Of a stretch of DNA of 6,006 nt, positions 1-4,874 are shown piece after piece. The notes below the pieces were generated by a model. That model worked only from the letters and a program-made list of their open reading frames with translations. It did no database searches and had not been told where the DNA came from. The position numbers and the translations under genes are program-made. This DNA comes from an uncultured bacterium (GTDB lineage: Bacteria; Planctomycetota; Phycisphaerae; Phycisphaerales; UBA1924). Within the stretch, counting starts at the first letter, position 1, and each line of letters opens with the position of its first letter. The stretch lies in the NCBI GenBank assembly GCA_938003595.1, contig CALKYH010000118.1, positions 1 to 6,006 on the forward strand, in the 5' to 3' direction.

Positions 1-171
1 CCCGGCGATGTCGACGGCGATGGGGACATCGACTTCACCGACCTGAACCTGCTGCTGGGCGTGTTCAACACCACCGGCGCCGGCCTGCCGGGAGACTTCG
101 ACGGCGATGGAGATGTGGACTTTGCGGACCTGAACACCCTGCTCAACGGGTTCAACACCGTGTGCGCCTGA
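1..171 (+). CDS. C-terminal fragment of a dockerin-like (EF-hand loop) secreted protein
   Basis: Only the last 56 codons are in the window; the gene starts upstream. The fragment consists almost wholly of two calcium-loop repeats. Loop 1 uses D3, D5, D7, G8, I10 and D14; loop 2 uses D32, D34, D36, G37, V39 and D43. Each is followed by a helix of the form DLNxLLxxFN. The repeat period is exactly 29 residues. The protein ends N-T-V-C-A, with a single Cys next to the stop. Such paired loops are the hallmark of type I dockerin-like modules. In planctomycetes they are very common at the C-terminus of secreted proteins, where their binding partner is usually unknown. By family knowledge they bind Ca2+; attachment to a cohesin or surface partner is inference. 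The catalytic or structural body of this protein lies outside the window, so its function cannot be stated. The same tail architecture recurs at 3390-3563. Confidence 0.85.
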   Translation, partial: PGDVDGDGDIDFTDLNLLLGVFNTTGAGLPGDFDGDGDVDFADLNTLLNGFNTVCA

Positions 172-210
172 TCGCCTGCCGGATACAGGCGGAAATCCTG
201 ACTCGATTTC
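172..210 (+). terminator. Two tandem hairpins just after the dockerin-like gene, possible terminator
   Basis: Immediately after the stop codon, CGCCTG (173-178) pairs with CAGGCG (186-191) around a 7-base loop. Directly abutting it, GAAATC (192-197) pairs with GATTTC (205-210), also around a 7-base loop. Both stems are six perfect pairs. There is no downstream U-tract, so a classical intrinsic terminator is not demonstrated; high-GC bacteria often use hairpins without one. The position, one base after the stop, is the main argument for a role in termination or 3' end protection. Confidence 0.4.
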
Positions 211-229
211 GTGGCTTCTCCCCTCGACG

Positions 230-245
230 CCGCGCCGGAGCGCGG
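230..245. repeat. GC-rich inverted repeat with 4-base loop
   Basis: CCGCGC (230-235) and GCGCGG (240-245) form a perfect six-pair stem around the loop CGGA. It lies mid-gap between the dockerin-like gene and the phosphatase gene. A very weak sigma-70-like pair overlaps it (TCGACG at 224-229, TACTCT at 246-251, 16-base spacer). Either a promoter or a structured RNA could explain the region, and neither is shown. In a very GC-rich gap such stems also arise by chance. Confidence 0.3.
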
Positions 246-260
246 TACTCTGGATGAGGT

Positions 261-301
261 CGTCCGCCGCCCCGATGGGCCCGCACAGCCCGCGGCGGAC
301 G
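261..301 (+). promoter_or_regulatory. Ten-base-pair stem in the leader of the PhoD-like gene
   Basis: CGTCCGCCGC (261-270) is perfectly complementary to GCGGCGGACG (292-301). Inside it, GGGC (277-280) can pair with GCCC (288-291), leaving an asymmetric bulge at 271-276. The structure ends ten bases before the Shine-Dalgarno AGGAG (311-315) of the phosphatase gene, so it would sit in the 5' untranslated leader. It could stabilise the mRNA, tune ribosome access or act as an attenuator. It does not match any riboswitch class I recognise, and the ribosome binding site itself is not sequestered. Confidence 0.4.
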
Positions 302-322
302 GGGATCGAGAGGAGTCTGTTC

Positions 323-2065
323 ATGCCGAGCGCTGTGTTCCGTTCCGCCGCCCTCGCCGCGGCCGTGCTTGCCTCCGCGTCCGGCGCCGCCCTCGGCGCG
401 TCGCTCCCGAACCAGGTCGCCTCGGGCGAGGTCTCGCGTCACGGCGCCCGGCTATGGGCACGGGCCGGGCAGGTCGGGACGCTCACCTTCGAATGGGCGA
501 CCGACGCCTCGTTCACCAACATCCTGGGCGTCAAGACACGCGCGGTGGTCGACGCGATGAAGCCCGCACAGGTGTCGATCGGCGGGCTCAGCGACGGGGC
601 GACCTACTACTACCGCGCGACCGACAGCGCGGGCGATTCGTCCGTCGGCGAGTTCACCACCGCCGCGGCGGGCGGGCGGCGCGGCTTCCGCATGGGCGTT
701 TCGGGCGACTGGCGCGGAGAATTGGCCGGCTTCCCGGCCGTCAGGAATGTCCCCGGCGCCGACCTGGATCTGTGGGTCTCGCTCGGCGACACGATCTACG
801 CCGATGTGCCCAGCCCGGCCGTTCCGGCGTTCCAGGCCCAGACGCTCGCCGAGTTCCGCGCCAAGCACAACGAGGTCTACGCCGAGCGCTTCGGCGTCAA
901 CACGCTCGCCGACCTGCGGTCCTCCGTCGCCATCCTGGCGCAGATCGACGACCACGAGGTGACCAACGACTTCGCCGGCGGCGCGCATCCCTCGACCGAT
1001 CCGAAGTTCGCCGGGCAGCCCGGCGACTACATCAACGAGACGCCGCTCTACCTCACGGGCGTGCAGGCCTTCCGCGAGTTCAACCCGATGCGGAACAGCA
1101 CGGTCTCCGGGACCGGCGACGATCGTCTGGACGGCGCGCCGGACCTGTACCGCCAGCGCCGATTCGGCCAGGACGCCGCGGTGTTTTCGCTCGACGCTCG
1201 CTCGTTCCGCGACGAGGAGCTGCCCGGCGTGTTCCCGACCAATCCGGCAGGCGTGCAGCAGTTCCTGGAGGCCTCGTTCACGCCGGGGCGAACAATGGTC
1301 GGCGCGAAGCAGCTCGGCGATCTGAAGGCCGGGCTGCTCGCGGCGGAGGACAACGGCGTCACCTGGAAGTTCGTCATGGTCCCGGAGCCGATCCAGAACC
1401 TGGGCGTGCTCGGGGCCTCTGATCGCTTCGAGGGCTACGCCGCGGAGCGCACCGAGATCCTGCGCTTCATCAACGACAACGACATCGACAATGTGGTGTT
1501 CATCGCGGCGGACATCCACGGCACGGTGGTGAACAACCTGACCTATCAGGAGAGCGCCTTCGGGCCCCAGATCACGACGAACGCCTTCGAGATCACGACG
1601 GGTTCGGTGGCGTACGATGCGCCGTTCGGGCCGACGGTCGCCGCGATCGCGTTCGCCCTGGGCATGCCGGACACGCTGGACCCCCTGTCGTTTCTGGCGC
1701 TGCCGCTTACGGATCGCGAGGCCTATATCCAAGGCCTCCTGAACTCGCAGCTCGATACGCTGGGCTACGACTCGATCGGCCTCGATGGCTCCGGGATCGA
1801 CGCCGAGCTGCTCCAGGGCGCGTGGACGGCGACGAACACCTTCGGCTGGACCGACTTCGACATCGACCCGCTGACGCAGCAGCTGACCGTCACGACATGG
1901 GGCGTGCACGCCTACAACGAGCTTGATCTGCTCGCCGATCCCGACGCCGTCATGGCGCTGGAGCCGTTCATCGTGCAGCAGTTCGTCGTGAACCCCGTCC
2001 CCGCGCCCGGTGGGGCCGCGCTGCTCGCGGCGCTGGCCTGGACCTCCGCTCGCCGACGGCGTTGA
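323..2065 (+). CDS. Secreted PhoD-like alkaline phosphatase/phosphodiesterase with PEP-CTERM-like tail
   Basis: The gene encodes a 580-residue exported phosphohydrolase of the PhoD-like metallophosphatase family, expected to release phosphate from organic phosphoesters outside the cytoplasm. Domains: Sec-type signal peptide (about 1-26, AxA-like cleavage after LGA); Fn3-like PhoD N-terminal domain (about 28-115); metallophosphatase core (about 120-430); a subfamily extension (about 430-555); C-terminal VPAPGG, a short hydrophobic stretch and RRRR. Core motifs are VSGDWRGE (126-133), GDTIYAD (155-161), DDHEVTND (209-216), the LYRQRRFG and SLDARSFRDEE blocks, and ADIHG (396-400). The start at 323 is chosen because AGGAG (311-315) lies seven bases upstream and the signal peptide begins there. 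An in-frame ATG at 254 would add 23 residues without a clear ribosome site and would run through the leader hairpin. Oddities: the protein has no cysteine, so the Fe-ligand Cys of classical PhoD is absent (S127/G128/D129 occupy that region), and there is no twin-arginine motif. DUF393 follows after 48 bases. The substrate is not proven. Confidence 0.9.
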   Translation: MPSAVFRSAALAAAVLASASGAALGASLPNQVASGEVSRHGARLWARAGQVGTLTFEWATDASFTNILGVKTRAVVDAMKPAQVSIGGLSDGATYYYRATDSAGDSSVGEFTTAAAGGRRGFRMGVSGDWRGELAGFPAVRNVPGADLDLWVSLGDTIYADVPSPAVPAFQAQTLAEFRAKHNEVYAERFGVNTLADLRSSVAILAQIDDHEVTNDFAGGAHPSTDPKFAGQPGDYINETPLYLTGVQAFREFNPMRNSTVSGTGDDRLDGAPDLYRQRRFGQDAAVFSLDARSFRDEELPGVFPTNPAGVQQFLEASFTPGRTMVGAKQLGDLKAGLLAAEDNGVTWKFVMVPEPIQNLGVLGASDRFEGYAAERTEILRFINDNDIDNVVFIAADIHGTVVNNLTYQESAFGPQITTNAFEITTGSVAYDAPFGPTVAAIAFALGMPDTLDPLSFLALPLTDREAYIQGLLNSQLDTLGYDSIGLDGSGIDAELLQGAWTATNTFGWTDFDIDPLTQQLTVTTWGVHAYNELDLLADPDAVMALEPFIVQQFVVNPVPAPGGAALLAALAWTSARRRR

Positions 2066-2113
2066 TCAATCTCGGGGCCATCGCATCGGCGGCGTATGAT
2101 CCGCCGGAGCGCC

Positions 2114-2512
2114 ATGAGCCACGAGGGCCCCATCCTCTTCTATGACGGCGAGTGCGGTCTGTGCGAGCGCAGCGTGCAATGGTGCCTCCGCCATGATCGC
2201 CGGGGCGTCGTCCGTTTCGCGCCGCTGCAGGGCTCGACCTACGCGGCGCTGCCGCTGAGCGGGAAGCCGACGGACCTGAGCACCATCGTCCTCCTGGACG
2301 AGCGCGGCCTGCATGTCCGGAGCGACGCCTGGGTCCGCCTGCTGCGAGCGCTCGGCGGGCCATGGCCGCTGGTGGGGGGGATGATCGCCATCGTCCCGCG
2401 ACCCGTCCGCGATGGGGTCTACCACCAGATCTCCCGTCGCCGGCGCCGGCTCGGGCCGGCGCCGTCCTGCGACCTGCCGGGCGGGCCCGCGGCCGCCCGT
2501 TTTCTGGCCTAG
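2114..2512 (+). CDS. DUF393 / DCC1-like thiol-disulfide oxidoreductase family protein
   Basis: This small protein of 132 residues has the N-terminal signature FYDGECGLC (9-17), whose CxxC pair is C14/C17. It continues with RFAPLQGST, a STIVLLDERG strand with a following SDAWVRLLRALGG helix, and the C-terminal VYHQISRRRRRLG block. This is the complete architecture and normal length of DUF393 (DCC1-like) proteins, which have a thioredoxin-like fold and are predicted thiol-disulfide oxidoreductases; their physiological substrate is unknown. No signal peptide or membrane segment is present, so it is probably cytosolic. The start at 2114 is preferred because GGAG (2106-2109) precedes it by four bases and the family signature starts close after it. 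An in-frame ATG at 2096 would add six residues. The 48-base gap after the phosphatase gene suggests cotranscription. A run of seven Gs at 2374-2380 lies within the gene without breaking the frame. Confidence 0.9.
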   Translation: MSHEGPILFYDGECGLCERSVQWCLRHDRRGVVRFAPLQGSTYAALPLSGKPTDLSTIVLLDERGLHVRSDAWVRLLRALGGPWPLVGGMIAIVPRPVRDGVYHQISRRRRRLGPAPSCDLPGGPAAARFLA

Positions 2513-2527
2513 GCGGCCTGGGCCGCC
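2512..2527 (+). terminator. GC hairpin overlapping the DUF393 stop codon
   Basis: GGCGGC (2512-2517) pairs perfectly with GCCGCC (2522-2527) around the loop CTGG. The first G of the stem is the last base of the TAG stop codon. It could end the phosphatase-DUF393 transcript, but the following bases are C/G-rich rather than T-rich, so an intrinsic terminator is not established. A 3'-protecting stem or simple GC bias are the alternatives. Confidence 0.35.
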
Positions 2528-2567
2528 CCGGGGGGCGCCGATAACGGCCGATCCCGAAGGATTTCCT

Positions 2568-2596
2568 TTGCCGCAGCGTTGATCTCGGGCGATGAT
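2568..2596 (+). promoter_or_regulatory. Candidate sigma-70-like promoter for the downstream dockerin-like gene
   Basis: TTGCCG (2568-2573, 4 of 6 to TTGACA) and GATGAT (2591-2596, 4 of 6 to TATAAT) are separated by 17 bases. They would give a leader of about 40 bases before the ATG at 2643. It is the best match I found in the 130-base gap, but both boxes are imperfect and planctomycete promoter rules are not well defined. Confidence 0.3.
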
Positions 2597-2642
2597 TCCT
2601 GCTGGCGGCGCTCCGCGCCGTCCGCCCCGAGGTGCACCCCGT

Positions 2643-3563
2643 ATGCGTCGCTGGCTCTGTGTATCGCCGCTGTTCGCGCTCTGCCCGCTGGCCGCGGGCG
2701 CGACGCTGTACGGGATCACGCCGACGAACATCGTGACCTTCGACTCCGCGGACCCCACCGCGCAGACCGTGGTCGGGCCGCACAACCTGCCGGCCTCGCA
2801 GTTCGCCTTCCTGCTGACCTATCACCGGGCCGAGGGCCGGCTCTATGCGCGGCGCACCGAGCCCGCGGCCGGCGGGACCGTGGACTACATGCTCTACCGG
2901 TTCGATCCGCAGACCGGCGCGGGGGAGTTCGTCGCGAATCTCGGCAACTCCGCCGTGATCGGCGCGCTGGGTTTCTTCGAGTACGCCGACTCGCTCGAGG
3001 CCATCGTCGTGTCGCGCGGCGACGGCGTGAACCGGCACGAGCTGTGGACCATCGACCCGAACGGGGCGCTGCAGTTTCTCGTGGATACGAACCGCGACCA
3101 CATCGCCGCGGCGTTCGACGCGCGCCGGGGCGTGATGTACACCGTCAGCGGCGGCACGGCGCGCCTGGCGACCGTCGACCTGCAGACCGGCGCCGTCGGC
3201 GAACTGCTGCCCACGATCTCGGTGAACGAGATGGCCTTCGTGCCCTGCGAGGACGCCTTCTACGCCCGGACCTCCGTCGGCGCTCTGCACCGGATCCTGA
3301 CCACCAACGGCGGCGGGCCGGTGTCGAACACGAACCTGGGCGCGCTGGGCTCGGGGTTCGGAGGGATCGCCTACGCGCCGGACCCGGCCTGCCCCCGGGA
3401 CCTGGACTGCGACGGCTCGGTCGCCTTCACCGACCTGAACTTCCTGCTGGGCCAGTACGGGCAGGCCTGGCCCGGCATCCACGGCGACCTCAACGGCGAC
3501 GGCGTGGTGAGCTTCGCCGACCTGAATCTGCTGCTGGACGGCTACAACAAGCCGTGCGACTGA
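2643..3563 (+). CDS. Secreted beta-propeller-like protein with C-terminal dockerin-like tail
   Basis: The product is 306 residues and I cannot assign a named function. Residues 1-20 form a Sec signal peptide (MRR, hydrophobic core, LAAGA). About 21-245 show recurring beta-rich units such as LYGITPTNIVTFD, LYRFDPQTGAGEF, LWTIDPNGALQFL and LATVDLQTGAVGEL, resembling blades of a WD40/DUF4394-type propeller. Residues 250-306 hold two calcium loops: D253-D255-D257-G258-V260-D264 and D282-N284-D286-G287-V289-D293. These have a 29-residue period and FxDLNxLL helices. The four cysteines outside the signal peptide (202, 250, 256, 305) could form two disulfides. C14 in the signal peptide is not in a lipobox. 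The start at 2643 is favoured by GAGGTG (2629-2634), eight bases upstream, and by the signal peptide; an in-frame ATG at 2592 would bury that signal. It is likely an extracellular or surface binding/scaffold-type protein (inference). It faces the lipoprotein gene convergently with 16 bases between stop codons. Confidence 0.85.
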   Translation: MRRWLCVSPLFALCPLAAGATLYGITPTNIVTFDSADPTAQTVVGPHNLPASQFAFLLTYHRAEGRLYARRTEPAAGGTVDYMLYRFDPQTGAGEFVANLGNSAVIGALGFFEYADSLEAIVVSRGDGVNRHELWTIDPNGALQFLVDTNRDHIAAAFDARRGVMYTVSGGTARLATVDLQTGAVGELLPTISVNEMAFVPCEDAFYARTSVGALHRILTTNGGGPVSNTNLGALGSGFGGIAYAPDPACPRDLDCDGSVAFTDLNFLLGQYGQAWPGIHGDLNGDGVVSFADLNLLLDGYNKPCD

Positions 3564-3579
3564 TCTTCGAGCGACCGGG

Positions 3580-4656
3580 TCAGCGCGAGACGGGCACCGT
3601 CAGGACGGGTGCGGCCTGCTGTGCGCTCGCGTCGTCGATGCGCATGCCAATGAGGGTGCGCAGCATGACGAAGGCCTGCTTGCTCGCGTTGTCCCGCGCG
3701 TCGATGTAGTACCACCATCCCTTGAGGTTCACCGCGACCGCGGCTTGGCGCGGCTGGTCGCGCGAGCTCCGGATGTCCACCAGCGCGGGGTCCGGCAGGG
3801 GCGGCAGCGCGCGGGCGAAGCCCTCGGTCAGGTGCGGCTCGGGCACCCGGACGCCCTGGGCGAAGGCCCCGAGCGCGTCGATCGCGGAGGGCGTCTCCAG
3901 GGTCACGCCCTCGCCCGGCTTGCCGCCGACGAAGAAGTGGATCGGGACCTCGATGGAGGGCGCGCCCTTCGCCGAGCCCGGGAGGCCGAGCATGCGGAGC
4001 AGGTCGTCGACCTCGGCGGCGCCGTCGTCGCCGTAGCTGTGCAGGAGCATGGTGTGGGAGCCGCCCGGGGCGTTGGTGATCGTCAGCCAGCCGTTCTCGC
4101 GCAGGTGGACGAACAGCTCGACGAACCGATCGAACGCGCCCCCGTCGGCCAGGGCGACGCGCGCGGAGGCGTAGATCGGGTTCACGATCCCGTTCACCCG
4201 TCGCACCAGGAAGCGGAGCGACTCGACCTGATCCGTGCTCATGCGGGTCAGGAGCATCGCGTGCTCGGCGGTGATCGGCGCGAGCATCCGCTCGATGAAC
4301 TGTTCGCCCTTCAGGGGCACATACGAGATGGTGGGGTTTTCCTCGTAGCCGCCGCTGACGGACAGGGGCACGAGGTTCCCGTCGTAGTTGCTCTGCGGAC
4401 CGACGCCGATCTCGCCGCCGGCCGTGGCGGACACACGGAAGCTCGCCGTCACGCTGGCCACCGAGAGCATGCCGAAGCTCTCGTCGTAGCGCCGGTGCAC
4501 CACCATCGCCAGGAGCTGCTCGTCCTCGGTCGCGTTGATGACCTCGTTGTAGGCGCCGCGACCCGCTCGCAGCGACGCCGGGCCGATGCCCGCGCAGCCG
4601 TGCAGGGCGGCTGCGGCGGAGATCATCGCGGTTGCGACGCCGACCTTCGCGATCAT
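3580..4656 (-). CDS. Predicted lipoprotein of unknown function
   Basis: This is a 358-residue lipoprotein. Its N-terminus is a signal peptide with lipobox L18-H-G-C21, so after acylation at C21 it should be membrane-anchored. The next residue is A22, not D. The mature part carries YNEVINATEDEQLL (36-49), PTISYVPLKGEQF (108-120), and a C-terminal block starting WWYYIDARDNASKQAF (314-329). These resemble, from memory, a widespread group of uncharacterised bacterial lipoproteins with a Y-N-E...DEQLL start, a PTISYxPLxGexF middle and a YIDdrDxaSK end. No enzymatic motif is visible. The start is at 4656: GAAGGGAA (4670-4663 on the minus strand) lies six bases upstream and the lipobox is at the right distance. 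Longer in-frame starts such as 4791 would put 45 arginine-rich residues before the signal peptide. It is transcribed away from the ahr-like gene and toward the dockerin-like gene. I see no clear terminator in the 16-base convergent gap. Confidence 0.85.
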   Translation of the reverse strand: MIAKVGVATAMISAAAALHGCAGIGPASLRAGRGAYNEVINATEDEQLLAMVVHRRYDESFGMLSVASVTASFRVSATAGGEIGVGPQSNYDGNLVPLSVSGGYEENPTISYVPLKGEQFIERMLAPITAEHAMLLTRMSTDQVESLRFLVRRVNGIVNPIYASARVALADGGAFDRFVELFVHLRENGWLTITNAPGGSHTMLLHSYGDDGAAEVDDLLRMLGLPGSAKGAPSIEVPIHFFVGGKPGEGVTLETPSAIDALGAFAQGVRVPEPHLTEGFARALPPLPDPALVDIRSSRDQPRQAAVAVNLKGWWYYIDARDNASKQAFVMLRTLIGMRIDDASAQQAAPVLTVPVSR

Positions 4657-4734
4657 CGAACATTCCCTTCGGGCTGGCGCTCGCGGGCGATCGACACCGC
4701 GCGGCTCGACTCTGAAGCGTTGGTGAGGGCGGCG

Positions 4735-4763
4735 ATTGTCGTGGTCCCTGCTGGCCGGGTCAA
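4735..4763 (-). promoter_or_regulatory. Candidate promoter of the lipoprotein gene
   Basis: Read on the minus strand, TTGACC (4763-4758, 5 of 6 to the -35 consensus) and GACAAT (4740-4735, 4 of 6 to the -10 consensus) are separated by exactly 17 bases. The transcript would start near 4728, leaving a leader of about 70 bases before the ATG at 4656. This is the best sigma-70-like element in the window. Confidence 0.5.
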
Positions 4764-4786
4764 CAAGGCGACGGCCGGGCCGGAGG

Positions 4787-4792
4787 TACAAT
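4787..4792 (+). promoter_or_regulatory. Candidate -10 element for the ahr-like gene
   Basis: TACAAT (5 of 6 to TATAAT) lies 82 bases before the ATG at 4875 in an otherwise very GC-rich divergent region. No good -35 box exists 16-18 bases upstream, so the promoter may depend on an activator or another sigma factor. Two copies of GGCCGGG (4753-4759 and 4773-4779), starting 20 bases apart, precede it and could be a protein-binding pair. That is a guess based on position only. Confidence 0.35.
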
Positions 4793-4874
4793 CACCTCGT
4801 CGCGGGTACGCGCGGAACCATGACGGACCAGGAAGAGCCGGCACTCGGCGCCGAACGATCGAGGAGGAGTCGCC

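Noticed and set aside
1..171. Repeated GAC/GGC-rich units as a DNA satellite or CRISPR-like array
   Set aside because: There are only two units, they are in frame, and they are fully explained by the two calcium-loop repeats in the protein.
254..322. Longer N-terminus for the phosphatase containing PRR, a possible twin-arginine signal
   Set aside because: The RR lies well before the hydrophobic core, the sequence would cross the leader hairpin, and AGGAG at 311-315 fits a start at 323.
452..1909. Long minus-strand open frame opposite the phosphatase gene
   Set aside because: It is the antisense shadow of a clear PhoD-like gene in very GC-rich DNA. Its translation is Arg/Val/Gly-rich with no family motif and no ribosome site.
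2374..2380. Run of seven Gs in the DUF393 gene as a phase-variation tract
   Set aside because: The run is short, the reading frame continues into the expected family C-terminus, and a surface-exposed role typical of phase-variable genes is not suggested.
1968..3482. 504-codon minus-strand open frame across the DUF393 and propeller genes
   Set aside because: It spans two real + strand genes and an intergenic gap, and its product is low-complexity and Arg/Ala/Gly-rich. It is an artefact of few stop codons at high G+C.
3594..3612. GCACC/GGTGC inverted repeat near the convergent gene ends as a shared terminator
   Set aside because: It lies inside the lipoprotein coding sequence, has a bulged stem and no T-rich tail in either direction.
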